DNA of 64,000 nt. It comes from Spirochaetaceae bacterium (GTDB lineage Bacteria > Spirochaetota > Spirochaetia > CADAEX01). The stretch spans positions 36,465 through 100,464 of the forward strand of contig WQZP01000006.1 of assembly GCA_009780675.1 (NCBI GenBank). The letters run 5' to 3'. A program made the translations under genes and the position numbers. Below, one piece after another: positions 42,105 to 51,782 of the stretch; the first letter of the stretch is position 1; each line of letters opens with the position of its first letter. A model generated the notes under the pieces. The model did no database searches and was not told where the DNA came from. It saw nothing but the letters and a program-made list of their open reading frames with translations.

Positions 42105-44606
42105 TTACTTCCTGCCCATTTTTATAGGTACTGATTTTAAACGCCATATATTTTTATTATATTCCGCTATGGTTCTGTCGCTTGAAAATTTTCCAGATCC
42201 AGCAACATTGAAAATCGATTTTTTTGTCCATATTTTTTTATCGGAAAACTCTTTCTCAACTTGTCGCTGTGTTTTTATGTAGCTTTCATAATCTGCAAAA
42301 AGCAAGTAACGGTCATGGTAAAGCAAAGAATTTGCTATTGGCTCAAAAAGAGTTTTTTCATCTGGCGAGAAAAAGCCGGAAGATATCATATCTATAGTTT
42401 TTTTCAGACTATCTATTGAATTGTAATAGTCAGCAGGGTTATACCCTTTATTTCTTAGCTGATCTACTTCCGCACTGTTAAGCCCGAATATAAATATATT
42501 TTCTTCTCCCACTTCTTCGAGAATTTCAATATTCGCGCCATCAAGAGTACCTATTGTAAGCGCTCCATTTAATGCGAATTTCATATTGCCTGTGCCAGAA
42601 GCTTCTGTGCCTGCTGTTGAGATCTGCTCTGAAAGATTTGAAGCTGGAATAATTTTTTCAGCAAGACTTACCCCGTAATTTGCCAGAAAGACGATTTTAA
42701 GCATCCCGTCTATGTCCTTATCATTATTTATTACATTTGCAGCAGAGGTTGCGAGTTTGATTATTAACTTTGCCATATGATAACCTGGCGCTGCTTTTCC
42801 CCCAAAGATAATAGTTCTTTTGCTCTGTATTGCTTTTGGGTTTTCTTTCAAAATATTATAAAGCGATATTGCGTGAAGTATATTTAATAGTTGTCTTTTA
42901 TATTCATGCAATCTTTTGATTTGACAGTCAAAAAGAGACTCTGGGTCAATCTTGATCCCATTAGCTTTTAAAATATATTCCGAAAGACGTTGTTTGTTTT
43001 CAAGTTTTACTTTTTCCCATTTTTCGAGAAAACTGTTGTCGTTTGCAAATGGAGTAAGCTCTTTTAGTTTATACAGGTCTTTGACCCATTTGTCTCCTAT
43101 AGCTTCTGTTATAAGATTTGAAAGAGCAGGGTTACATGCTACAAGCCATCTTCTTGGTGTGATGCCGTTTGTTTTGTTATTGAATTTACTGGGCCACATT
43201 AAATAAAAATCTTTAAAAAGGCTATCTTTAATAATATCTGAATGAAGAGCAGAGACCCCATTTACAGAGTGGCTGCCTACTATTGCAAGATGTGCCATTT
43301 GAACTTTTTTATCTTCGCCTTCTTCAATAATAGACATTCTTCCTAAAATATCGCTATTCTTTGGGAATTTCTTTGCAACTTCATTTAAAAACCTTGAATT
43401 GATTTCATATATTATTTGCATATGCCTTGGAAGAATTTTTGCAAAAAGCTCTACAGACCATTTTTCAAGAGCTTCGGGAAGAACCGTATGGTTTGTGTAT
43501 GCAAATGTTTTTGTTGTGATTGCCCAACTTTCATCCCATGTAAGCTTTTCACCATCAATAAGAAGTCTCATAAGTTCTGCAATGGCTACTGCCGGATGTG
43601 TATCGTTAAGCTGTATTGCTGTCTTATCCGGAAAGAGGGAAAAATCCTTTGCATAGTATTTTTTATAACGTCTTATTATATCCTGGAGTGTTGCTGAAAC
43701 AAAAAAGTATTCCTGTTTAAGCCGCAACTCTTTTCCTTGCCGCATATTATCATTAGGATAAAGCACCTTTGACAGATTTTCTGTTATAACTTTATCGGAA
43801 ACAGCCTGCTCATAATTGCCGTGATTAAAATAGCTAAGGTCGAATTCTCTTGTTGATTTTGCAGCCCAAAGCCTTAAATTGTTAACAGTGTTATTTTTAT
43901 ATCCCGGAATCGAAATATCGTGGGCCATTGCCATAACTTCGCTGGCATCTTTCCACTCGCAGTGATGTTTGCCTTCAGCATCAGTGCTTTCAGCAATATA
44001 CCCGTAAAATTTTACAGGATAGAGAAGCTCTGGTCTGGGAATTTCCCACGGGTTCCCATAGCGCAGCCAGGGATCAGGAGTTTCTATCTGATACCCGTTT
44101 ACAATTTTCTGGAAAAATATCCCATATTCATATCTTATCCCATATCCATAACCTGGAAGCCCCATTGTTGCCATGGAATCAAGAAAGCACGCTGCAAGCC
44201 GCCCAAGCCCTCCATTACCAAGACCAGCATCAAACTCAGTAGCATCTATTTCCTGCAGGGTAGTGCCAAATTCTTTTACAACATCATCAAACTCATCATA
44301 TAACCCCAAATTTACAAGGGAATTGATAAGACTTTTTCCCATTAAAAATTCAAGGGAAAGGTAATATATTCTTTTTGCCTGTTTATCATGGTAAGCCCGT
44401 TGAGTTTTTGACCATCTTTCAGATAGATACTCTCTTACTGTAAGCGCGACACTTGTATACATATCAAGCTTTGTTGCGCTGAACTTGTCTTTTGCCAGCG
44501 TCTGGGTCAAATGGTTTAATATTGATTTTTTGATTGAATTTCTGGTTTTACTTTTAACTTTGTTATCAATTTCTGTTTTAATTAATTCTCCTTGGGAATT
44601 GGACAT
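42105..44606 (-). CDS. glgP: glycogen phosphorylase
   Basis: 833 residues with the usual markers: RIYYLSLEFLMGKSL, GLGNGGLGRLAACFLDSMAT, QLNDTHPAVAIAELMR, and the PLP site EASGTGNMKFALNGALTIGTLDGAN split here as the final Lys-bearing helix. It phosphorolyses alpha-1,4-glucan to glucose-1-phosphate, which the phosphohexomutase at 11239 can use. The start is ATG 44606. The upstream region has a 7-bp inverted repeat GCAACAT/ATGTTGC (44651-44682) and a TTGCCA ... TATAAA promoter-like pair. Confidence 0.95.
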   Translation of the reverse strand: MSNSQGELIKTEIDNKVKSKTRNSIKKSILNHLTQTLAKDKFSATKLDMYTSVALTVREYLSERWSKTQRAYHDKQAKRIYYLSLEFLMGKSLINSLVNLGLYDEFDDVVKEFGTTLQEIDATEFDAGLGNGGLGRLAACFLDSMATMGLPGYGYGIRYEYGIFFQKIVNGYQIETPDPWLRYGNPWEIPRPELLYPVKFYGYIAESTDAEGKHHCEWKDASEVMAMAHDISIPGYKNNTVNNLRLWAAKSTREFDLSYFNHGNYEQAVSDKVITENLSKVLYPNDNMRQGKELRLKQEYFFVSATLQDIIRRYKKYYAKDFSLFPDKTAIQLNDTHPAVAIAELMRLLIDGEKLTWDESWAITTKTFAYTNHTVLPEALEKWSVELFAKILPRHMQIIYEINSRFLNEVAKKFPKNSDILGRMSIIEEGEDKKVQMAHLAIVGSHSVNGVSALHSDIIKDSLFKDFYLMWPSKFNNKTNGITPRRWLVACNPALSNLITEAIGDKWVKDLYKLKELTPFANDNSFLEKWEKVKLENKQRLSEYILKANGIKIDPESLFDCQIKRLHEYKRQLLNILHAISLYNILKENPKAIQSKRTIIFGGKAAPGYHMAKLIIKLATSAANVINNDKDIDGMLKIVFLANYGVSLAEKIIPASNLSEQISTAGTEASGTGNMKFALNGALTIGTLDGANIEILEEVGEENIFIFGLNSAEVDQLRNKGYNPADYYNSIDSLKKTIDMISSGFFSPDEKTLFEPIANSLLYHDRYLLFADYESYIKTQRQVEKEFSDKKIWTKKSIFNVAGSGKFSSDRTIAEYNKNIWRLKSVPIKMGRK

Positions 44607-44827
44607 ATTTTTTACCTCTTAATTGATTTTATATTGAGTTTGTAAAGCTGGCAACATTTTTACATAATATGATTTATGTTGCAATCCATTGCAGAATTAT
44701 TATCAATATGATAGCGTATACATAATAGATTAGTGCCCGTCCACAAATCCGGCTTTTGGCCAGACGACTTTATGGCTAGACACATATATAAAAATCAAAA
44801 ATTTAAAATAAATAATAAGGAAAATTA

Positions 44828-46645
44828 ATGAAAAAATTGCGTTTTAATGAGCTTGGGCTTTCTGAATATATTCTAAATGCTGTTACAGAAATGGGATTTG
44901 AAGAAGCATCTCCAATACAATCGGAAACAATACCTGTAATACTTTCAGGAAAAGATGTCATAGGTCAGGCCCAGACAGGTACTGGGAAAACTGCTGCGTT
45001 TGCTATCCCTGTAATAGAAAAACTTGATCCTAATTCCAGCTTTATTCAGGCTCTTATATTATGCCCTACGCGTGAACTTGTAATACAGGTTACAGAAGAG
45101 TTCAGGAAGCTTATGAAGTTTAATAAAAAGAACCCTGACTCTGCGGTTGTCGCAGTATATGGAGGCCAGGAAATTGACCGGCAGTTTAAAGCGCTTAAGA
45201 AAAAACCTTTTATTGTTGTAGGCACTCCGGGAAGGATAATGGACCACATGAGGCGTGGCTCAATATCTTTTTTAAATGTTTCAATGGTTGTACTTGATGA
45301 AGCTGATGAAATGCTTGATATGGGTTTCAGGGAAGATATAGAATTTATACTTAGCGAAACTCCTCCTGCCAGACAGACTATAATGTTTTCTGCAACAGTT
45401 TCAAAAGAAATTCTTTCACTTACAGACCGGTTTCAGAAAACCCCTGTTTTTATAGATGTAACAAGCCAGAAAATAAATTCACCTGTTATTGATCAGATGT
45501 ACTTTGAAATTCCGGAAAGAGCAAAACCCGAAGCTGTTGCGCGGCTTATAGATTATTACAACATAAAACTTGCTTTAGTATTTTGTAATACAAAAACAAA
45601 AGTAGATGAAGTTGTTGAAATTTTGAAAACGCGCGGTTATTTTGCAGAAGGGCTCCATGGCGATATGTCCCAAAGGCAGCGGGAAAAAGTAATGTCTGGG
45701 TTTAGAAATGGGGCTGTTGAAATTTTGGTAGCTACAGATGTTGCGGGAAGAGGCATTGATGTCAATGATATAAATGCTGTGTTCAACTATGATCTTCCGC
45801 GTGATGATGAAGACTATATCCACAGAATAGGGAGAACAGGCAGAGCAGGCAAGAGCGGAAGATCTTTTACATTTGTTACTGGCAGGGAAATGTATAATCT
45901 CAGGCGCATAGAAAGGGTAAATGGGCTAAAAGTTACACGCGGCACAATTCCTACAATTGGTGATCTTGACAGTACAGCAGCAAAAGTTATGGGCGAAAAA
46001 ATTATTAAGGCAATACAGGCAGGGCAGCTTGCGAGGTATATAAATATTGTTGAAAATATGATGAGCGATGAATATACATCTATGGATATTGCCGCAGCTT
46101 TATTAAAGCTTACCATGGCAGGAAAAAATGAAGGGTATGATGAATCCCAGGTTTTTGAGATCACTAAGGCTTCAGCTAAGTCGAAAAAGCCAAGCGATAG
46201 AGGCGGCGATAGAGGTGGTAGAAGTGGTAGAGGCGATAGAAGTGATAGAGGTGATAGAGGGAGCAGCAGTCGGGGAAGGTCATCAGCAAGAAAAACAGAA
46301 AATAGTGAGTATAGTAAAAATAAAAGAAGAGACAGCAATAACAAGATAAGTTATGAAAAAGAAGAAAGTAAAAAATATGTAAAACCTAAAAAACAGGAAG
46401 AAAAAAAGACTAAAGATTTAAAATATAAGAAAAAAGATTTTAAAGAAACTAAAGAAAAAAAATATAACGATGATATTTACTTTGATGACAAGAAAAAACC
46501 CAGAGGAAAAAAAGAATTCCCTGCTACAGGCGCTGGGGGAAAAGGAAAGGACCCAAAAGATGCATCGCAGTGGTGGTCAGTTTTTGAAAATAAAGAATCC
46601 GGGCGTCGGGGTGGCTCTCAGAGTAAAACCAGGAAAAAGAAGTAA
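44828..46645 (+). CDS. deaD: DEAD-box RNA helicase (DeaD/CsdA type)
   Basis: All DEAD motifs are present: AQTGTGKTAAF (I), PTRELV (Ia), GTPGRI (Ib), DEADEML (II), SAT (III), ATDVAGRGIDV (V) and HRIGRTGRAG (VI). Residues of about 380-440 form the dimerisation region of DeaD. The tail from about 455 is highly basic, with SDRGGDRGGRSGRGDRSDRG and KKYVKPKKQEEKKTK, suited to RNA binding. At 605 aa it matches DeaD. It likely remodels ribosomal and mRNA structure, mainly in the cold. AAGGAAAATTA precedes the ATG. Confidence 0.93.
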   Translation: MKKLRFNELGLSEYILNAVTEMGFEEASPIQSETIPVILSGKDVIGQAQTGTGKTAAFAIPVIEKLDPNSSFIQALILCPTRELVIQVTEEFRKLMKFNKKNPDSAVVAVYGGQEIDRQFKALKKKPFIVVGTPGRIMDHMRRGSISFLNVSMVVLDEADEMLDMGFREDIEFILSETPPARQTIMFSATVSKEILSLTDRFQKTPVFIDVTSQKINSPVIDQMYFEIPERAKPEAVARLIDYYNIKLALVFCNTKTKVDEVVEILKTRGYFAEGLHGDMSQRQREKVMSGFRNGAVEILVATDVAGRGIDVNDINAVFNYDLPRDDEDYIHRIGRTGRAGKSGRSFTFVTGREMYNLRRIERVNGLKVTRGTIPTIGDLDSTAAKVMGEKIIKAIQAGQLARYINIVENMMSDEYTSMDIAAALLKLTMAGKNEGYDESQVFEITKASAKSKKPSDRGGDRGGRSGRGDRSDRGDRGSSSRGRSSARKTENSEYSKNKRRDSNNKISYEKEESKKYVKPKKQEEKKTKDLKYKKKDFKETKEKKYNDDIYFDDKKKPRGKKEFPATGAGGKGKDPKDASQWWSVFENKESGRRGGSQSKTRKKK

Positions 46646-46692
46646 CTATAAAATTCTTACTGGATTTTTTTGCTTATTTTTAAAAAAAATTG

Positions 46693-46720
46693 TTGAAAAA
46701 AAATAAAATTATTATATATT
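46693..46720 (+). promoter_or_regulatory. promoter for the Lys-rich small gene
   Basis: TTGAAA (46693-46698), a 16-nt spacer and TATATT (46715-46720), giving a start near 46727 and a leader with AAGGAGAGG. Confidence 0.6.
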
Positions 46721-46750
46721 AGAATTAATAAAAGCAAGGAGAGGATAACC

Positions 46751-46858
46751 ATGTCTAAAGGACAAGATGCAAAAAAAGAAGAAAAGAAAAAACCCTTAAA
46801 AAGCGCTAAAGAAAAAAAACAGGCAAAAATAGAGAAGAAACAGGGCAAGGGAAAATGA
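46751..46858 (+). CDS. 35-residue lysine-rich protein
   Basis: A short open frame (MSKGQDAKKEEKKKPLKSAK start, ending KKQGKGK) with a strong AAGGAGAGG eight nt upstream and its own promoter-like boxes. Half the residues are Lys and most of the rest Glu, Gln and Ala. It has no membrane segment. It could bind RNA, ribosomes or DNA; nothing specific can be claimed. A terminator hairpin follows, so it is a separate transcript after deaD. Confidence 0.65.
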   Translation: MSKGQDAKKEEKKKPLKSAKEKKQAKIEKKQGKGK

Positions 46859-46952
46859 GCTAACCATATTTTTTGATTGGCTTTCGAATAAGGAGCGCGT
46901 GTCTATTTTCAATTCACACGTGACCGAATGAGGTAGCTCACAATAGTTTTTT

Positions 46953-47008
46953 AAAAAGGCATTTTTTTGTTGGGCTTTTACGGTTTCTGACAGAAAAGCG
47001 CCTTTTTT
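46953..47008. terminator. terminator between the small gene and the LarA-like gene
   Basis: AAAAAGGC (46953-46960) pairs with GCCTTTTT (47000-47007), with an inner CTTTT/AAAAG stem and flanking A/T tracts; the neighbouring genes converge. Confidence 0.8.
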
Positions 47009-47019
47009 ATTGGCGTTCT

Positions 47020-48309
47020 TTAGAAAAGGTTGTTGATTTTTTCTTTAGTTGCCCACAATCCTGATGCAGGCGCATTGATGAAATATACTTTTTCCCCATC
47101 ACCCATTATATTAAAACCATATTTCATTTTTTCTATAGGATATTTTTTTAATGTTTCAGATAGATCAAGGTAATTATAATTTACACTTTCAATATCTTTT
47201 TTTGTTAAATATCCCGGAGCATAATAAATTTTAAATCTTTGGTCAGAAGAGCCATGTATAAGATGAGCTGTAACATGGGCCATATCTTGCAGTTTTTTAT
47301 CTTTTTTCCAGTGATCAATAATTTTATTTGTTCCTGAATATCCGTATTCCCTGATTATTTTATCTGCTTCCTGGTTTTCTCCAAATCTTTTTAAGCCAGG
47401 AGCTATTATAATCAATTCTCCGTTATCTGCCAGCGCTTTTCTGGTGCGGTAGATTGCCTTGTTTGAAACCCATGTGCTTTCAAATTCATCTTTATCCATA
47501 ACAGCTATTATTTTTTTAAGAGGCGGAACTTCTACAATGTTTTCCTGCCTGGAGTGCTCTGCTGCAAGCAGATATGTTTCAAAATCATTACCGCAGTAAA
47601 ACCCTGTATGGCTAAGTTTGCCTTTTTCATTTAATGCCATTACAAGCAAAATATGTACAAACGGCAAGCTGCCAAGAAATTCTCTTTCTGCTTTGTTAAG
47701 GCAGTCCCTTATTGGTGAAATAATTGATCCCAATATATTTTCTATACCGTAACAAGCAGATGCAATATGGGTAGAGCTGATCGTCGAATTCCCGCCAAGA
47801 CCTATAAAATAGTTTTTATTATGACTTGCAAAACCAAGTACTTCATGCGGAACAACATGCCCTATATTTATTATTATATCCCACTCGTTAGTTAACAGGA
47901 TAGGATTTATTTCTATTGGAATTTTCCAGTCAGCAGCTCCTGATGTTGCTTTTTTTACATAATCCGCAGGAATTTCCCCAATTTTTTTTACATCTTTTAC
48001 AGAATCGTGTTTTAATATCCTGCTTTCTGGAATAGCCCCAAAAACTTTTTTGTTTTGCTCTTCTGTATGTGGGATGTGCTGGCCAAGAGTTGGCATAACA
48101 AATACATCAGCGTTTTTATCAAAGTAATTATACAAAATCTCTGCGATCCAGCCACAGCCACTATATGCTCTTGTGATATCAGGGGGAAGGAGAAGTACTT
48201 TTTTTGGATTTGCGCATATCTTTTTTAAACATTCTTCTGCGCTTTTTAAAACCAGAGACTTTATTTCTTCTTTGGAGATTTCTTTTTTTTTCTCAAAAAA
48301 CCAAGCCAT
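47020..48309 (-). CDS. LarA family (lactate racemase-like) protein
   Basis: 429 residues. LarA landmarks are LLLPPDITRAYSGCG with the DxTR motif, PTLGQHIPHTEEQ and a histidine pair in NIGHVVPHEVLGFASHNKNYFIG. LarA enzymes carry a nickel-pincer cofactor and isomerise 2-hydroxy acids. No LarB/C/E maturation genes are in view, so cofactor loading must come from elsewhere, or this is a homologue with another substrate. I start at ATG 48309; an upstream TTG at 48345 has no site. Divergent from a glycerate kinase, which fits 2-hydroxy-acid metabolism. Confidence 0.75.
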   Translation of the reverse strand: MAWFFEKKKEISKEEIKSLVLKSAEECLKKICANPKKVLLLPPDITRAYSGCGWIAEILYNYFDKNADVFVMPTLGQHIPHTEEQNKKVFGAIPESRILKHDSVKDVKKIGEIPADYVKKATSGAADWKIPIEINPILLTNEWDIIINIGHVVPHEVLGFASHNKNYFIGLGGNSTISSTHIASACYGIENILGSIISPIRDCLNKAEREFLGSLPFVHILLVMALNEKGKLSHTGFYCGNDFETYLLAAEHSRQENIVEVPPLKKIIAVMDKDEFESTWVSNKAIYRTRKALADNGELIIIAPGLKRFGENQEADKIIREYGYSGTNKIIDHWKKDKKLQDMAHVTAHLIHGSSDQRFKIYYAPGYLTKKDIESVNYNYLDLSETLKKYPIEKMKYGFNIMGDGEKVYFINAPASGLWATKEKINNLF

Positions 48310-48485
48310 ATCATTATTAAATGTCTTTAAACATGATTTTGTCAATGTTTATCTTTATAAGGCGCTGCGCAAACTTGCTGATGAAATAAAAAATGAGTTG
48401 AAAAAAGCCCGGTTCCTCAAGTAAAATTGAAGTTATAAGAGAAAAACTTGACGCGGACAGTCATCATATCAAAGGAGCTGTGTTT

Positions 48486-49733
48486 ATGGAAAAGTTGTAT
48501 AAAGATGCAAAGATTCTAATTGACCGGGTAATAGAGGCAAATATGCCACAACAGGCAGTGCGTAACGCACTCAAAAACCATAACTTTGCCGGAAACATCT
48601 ATCTGGCTGCTATTGGCAAAGCAGCGTGGACCATGGCACATTCTGCACTGGAGGAGCTGGGAAGCAGAATAAAGCGGGGTATTGTCATTACTAAGTATGG
48701 TCACTCTATGGGACATATTCCCGGCATGGAAATTATTGAAGCAGCACATCCGCTGTCTGATGAAAATACTATTGCCGGCACAAAAAAAGCTGTTGAAATG
48801 GCGCAGAGCCTTGGGCCTGAGGATGAACTCTTGTTTCTTATTTCCGGCGGCGGCTCTGCGTTGTTTGAGGATCCTTTGCCAGGCTTGACCCTTGCTGACA
48901 TTGTAGATGTCAACCAAAAGTTGCTTGCTTGCGGCGCGGATATTGTAGAAATAAACATGATCCGAAAGCGCCTTTCAAGTGTCAAGGCTGGCAGATTTGC
49001 CCAGATTTGCGCTCCTGCAAAAGTATTTACTGTGGTGCTTTCCGATGTACTTGGAGACAGGCTTGATTCCATTTCTTCCGGACCAGCAGCACCTGATATG
49101 TCCACTGTGGCTGATGTCGCAGCAGTCACGCAAAAATACAATCTTAACTTCAGCGATACTGTGAAGGGGTACTTGTCCAAGGAGACCCCAAAATCACTTG
49201 ATAATGTGGAAAGCATTATCACTGGCAGTGTGCGCATTTTGTGTACCAGCGCTGCGGATGTTGCTGCTGAGTTGGGGTACACCCCCCATGTTCTGTGTTC
49301 CGAAATGAACTGTGAGGCCAGAGAAGCAGGACGCTTGATCTCTTCTATTGCGAAACAAATCAATGGCGGAGATTATATGTTCAAGCGGCCGTGCGCGATC
49401 ATACTGGGGGGAGAAACAGTGGTAACTTTGAAAGGGAAGGGTAAAGGCGGCCGGAATCAGGAGTTGGCGCTGGCAGCAGCTGAGGGCATTGCCGGGATAG
49501 AGGAGCTTCTTGTGTTTTCAGTTGGTTCTGATGGTACGGACGGCCCCACAGATGCAGCTGGGGGAATAGTCGACGGCGCAACAGTCCAGCGGCTAAAGGA
49601 AAAAGGGCTTAAGCTTCGGGATATTCTCGACAACAATGACGCGTACAATGGGCTGGCTGTTGCAGGCGGCCTTGTTAAAACAGGACCCACTGGCACCAAT
49701 GTCAATGATGTAGCTGTGATTCTGTGCAGATAA
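48486..49733 (+). CDS. glycerate 2-kinase (MOFRL/GckA family)
   Basis: 415 residues. ISGGGSALFEDPLPGLTLADI and VLSDVLGDRLDSISSGPAAPD are family hallmarks, and the C-terminal MOFRL domain has VFSVGSDGTDGPTDAAGGIVDG. It converts glycerate to 2-phosphoglycerate with ATP. I start at ATG 48486 because AAAGGAG is eight nt upstream; a GTG at 48480 is too close. Base composition is visibly richer in G+C than its neighbours, suggesting recent transfer or a different expression class. Confidence 0.9.
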   Translation: MEKLYKDAKILIDRVIEANMPQQAVRNALKNHNFAGNIYLAAIGKAAWTMAHSALEELGSRIKRGIVITKYGHSMGHIPGMEIIEAAHPLSDENTIAGTKKAVEMAQSLGPEDELLFLISGGGSALFEDPLPGLTLADIVDVNQKLLACGADIVEINMIRKRLSSVKAGRFAQICAPAKVFTVVLSDVLGDRLDSISSGPAAPDMSTVADVAAVTQKYNLNFSDTVKGYLSKETPKSLDNVESIITGSVRILCTSAADVAAELGYTPHVLCSEMNCEAREAGRLISSIAKQINGGDYMFKRPCAIILGGETVVTLKGKGKGGRNQELALAAAEGIAGIEELLVFSVGSDGTDGPTDAAGGIVDGATVQRLKEKGLKLRDILDNNDAYNGLAVAGGLVKTGPTGTNVNDVAVILCR

Positions 49734-49777
49734 TTTTTATTGATATTGATTTGCAGCTTGTATAATATGTGGCTGGC

Positions 49778-49799
49778 GACCCCGGCGAAAGCTGGGGTC
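49778..49799. repeat. GAAA-capped palindrome after the glycerate kinase gene
   Basis: GACCCCGGC-GAAA-GCTGGGGTC: a 9-bp stem (one G-U) closed by a GNRA tetraloop, GC-rich in AT-rich surroundings. It looks like an intergenic palindromic repeat more than a terminator; no T tract follows. Confidence 0.6.
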
Positions 49800-49812
49800 T
49801 AACCCTGATGCA

Positions 49813-50667
49813 TCAAAAATTTTCATTATAATAATCAATTCTTACATTCGAGCGGAACTCTTGCACAATAGATAACGTTAGGCGATAAGTGCTGGCTTCA
49901 ATTCTATTTCCGGTAATAAAGTTTATAATCCAATTGCGGACTATCATATTAGAGTTAGGTAACACTTCATCTAAGCCAAGTATTGTATTTGTACCTGGAC
50001 GAACAAGATGTTGTCTATTTTCATTGTAAAAATTTAATATTTCCTGTTCTGTTGGCATAAAAGATACTAAAAATCTTTGTCTGTGCAGGTGGTTAGAAAT
50101 CCATGTGCGGACTGTTATATTGGCATTAGGCAACATTTCATCTAAACCCATTGTTCTGTTTGTATTGGGTTGAACAAGAATTTGCCTGTGTTCATTATGA
50201 AAATTTAATATTTCCTGCTCTGTTGGCTTTGGTATCACACTGATCATTCTGGAATTTATGTATCCCTGTATCAATGCTGCTTTTTGAGCTTCACTAACTT
50301 CTCTCATTTCTAAAGTAGACATTCTATTATATGGTTTAGCGAATTTTTCTTCATGAAGAGTTTTTACTTCATTCAAGATAGTTTCTTTTTCTTGTTTTTC
50401 AAACCATAAATCTGCTGCGCGCAAAAGCAATAGTTCATTGATTAACCCATTTACAACTATCAATCGTTCATCTTGTGTCAATGCTCTGCCTTTATGTTGT
50501 TCATTTTCATTTAGGCTCAATAAATAATCTGCTCGTGTAATATAAGCAACTTCGTTAGCAGCAAATGTTATCCTGGCAACATTTGAGGGTTGATTGCCTT
50601 GCGCCCAAACTGAAAAAACAGCATTTAAAAAAAATAATAAAAATAATCCCAGTTTTACTCTACACAT
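49813..50667 (-). CDS. exported SurA_N-like protein with two tandem copies of a 57-residue module
   Basis: Start at ATG 50667 (GAAGGA upstream), giving a clean signal peptide (CRVKLGLFLLFFLNAVFSVWAQ). Residues of about 30-130 resemble the chaperone part of SurA (ALTQDERLIVVNGLINELLLLRAAD is shown in pieces: ERLIVVNGLINELLLLRA). Two similar modules follow, each starting PTEQEILNF and holding GLDEMLPNANI or GLDEVLPNSNM. No peptidyl-prolyl isomerase domain is seen, so it may bind outer-membrane clients without isomerising. It is the last gene of the lipoprotein operon. Confidence 0.6.
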   Translation of the reverse strand: MCRVKLGLFLLFFLNAVFSVWAQGNQPSNVARITFAANEVAYITRADYLLSLNENEQHKGRALTQDERLIVVNGLINELLLLRAADLWFEKQEKETILNEVKTLHEEKFAKPYNRMSTLEMREVSEAQKAALIQGYINSRMISVIPKPTEQEILNFHNEHRQILVQPNTNRTMGLDEMLPNANITVRTWISNHLHRQRFLVSFMPTEQEILNFYNENRQHLVRPGTNTILGLDEVLPNSNMIVRNWIINFITGNRIEASTYRLTLSIVQEFRSNVRIDYYNENF

Positions 50668-50731
50668 ATACCTGCATCCTTCTTTAGTATTTAAAAATCT
50701 TGTAAAAGGTTTCTTGAAATATAAAATCAGA

Positions 50732-51763
50732 CTACCTTCCTGTAACAACTCTTGTCAAATAAGACTGAATATCCCTTCCCAAGTCTCTGGAAAGCTGTCT
50801 TTGAAATTCTCTGTATGCAAAAATTTCTGCTTGTTCTTCTGTTATCGCATTTTCACGCGCGCTTCTAAAGAAAGTTGCGATGGTTGCGCCTGAATCATCA
50901 AAAAGAGATATATTTGCAGTCCACTGCACAGATTTAAAATTTGGATTTACAGAAACAGGAGAAACCGACCAGTCCCCTCTAAAAACCATTGTGGCGTTGT
51001 TGGGGTTATAAGATATTGACTGCTCGCTCATTGTTTCCCGGATGGTTCCTGCAATCCTTCCATTATTATCACCTGTTATTGATATGCTATACGACAAGTT
51101 TTCTGCTTCTCTATCTCTTGCTTCTGCGATTTTTCTAAAATTAAAATCCATTTCCAGCATTGGTACCATTGGTGGAAAAATAATGCGTAGTTGATTAAGC
51201 ATTCTTTCTGCATTGAGTTTCACTGTATATGCAGCATCGTAAAATGCATAACGTCTGAGAGAACCAGTTGCGGAGTTTGCCCTGCCATAGAATTCTTCTG
51301 CTTTTGCCAAATCTTTTCTTATTAAATCTCTATAGATAAGAGATGTAGGCTGCCTTTCAATATAACCAACAACATGGGTTATTCCAGATCTGTCTGTATA
51401 AGCATCTGAAAATCTCAAGTTTATAAGCTCTTCATCTGCCCGTGCCCCTATTATGTGAGTTAGTATTAATTCTGATTCACTATAACTTGTATCATTTCTA
51501 ACAAGCTCTACATACTTTTGTTGCGCTAAAGTATCTACTTTAATATTTACAGTAAACTGCTGCGCTAAAAATGCTGCTGCGTCTTCCTGCGCCCTTCTTC
51601 TGGAATCCCCGCTCCCGGTTGCCGCAAGATATCTTGAGTTGGGAAACTCTGCTTCAAGATTAGTCATCCATAGGGGAGTTGCCTGAGAACCGGTTGCTTT
51701 AGATCCTTTTGTTGCGCATGAAATAGATAAAATCAGAATAATAAGAATTACAAAAATTTTCAT
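50732..51763 (-). CDS. LPP20-family lipoprotein
   Basis: The signal peptide ends in SISC. The mature part begins with TPLWMTNLEAEFPNSRYLAA and GSGDSRRRAQEDAAAFLAQQF, the LPP20 (COG-type FlgT/LPP20) signature, and continues with a helical and beta-rich C-terminal half. Such lipoproteins accompany LpoB and COG3014 proteins in spirochaetes and several proteobacteria and are thought to help the outer membrane or flagellar/PBP machinery. It lies 19 nt after the COG3014-like gene. Confidence 0.85.
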   Translation of the reverse strand: MKIFVILIILILSISCATKGSKATGSQATPLWMTNLEAEFPNSRYLAATGSGDSRRRAQEDAAAFLAQQFTVNIKVDTLAQQKYVELVRNDTSYSESELILTHIIGARADEELINLRFSDAYTDRSGITHVVGYIERQPTSLIYRDLIRKDLAKAEEFYGRANSATGSLRRYAFYDAAYTVKLNAERMLNQLRIIFPPMVPMLEMDFNFRKIAEARDREAENLSYSISITGDNNGRIAGTIRETMSEQSISYNPNNATMVFRGDWSVSPVSVNPNFKSVQWTANISLFDDSGATIATFFRSARENAITEEQAEIFAYREFQRQLSRDLGRDIQSYLTRVVTGR

Positions 51764-51782
51764 AAATTTCTCTCTTAATTAT

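Noticed and set aside
45814..46344. Long Leu/Ser/Pro-rich minus-strand frame opposite the DEAD-box tail
   Set aside because: Mirror image of the RGG/DRGG low-complexity tail; no ribosome site or independent support.
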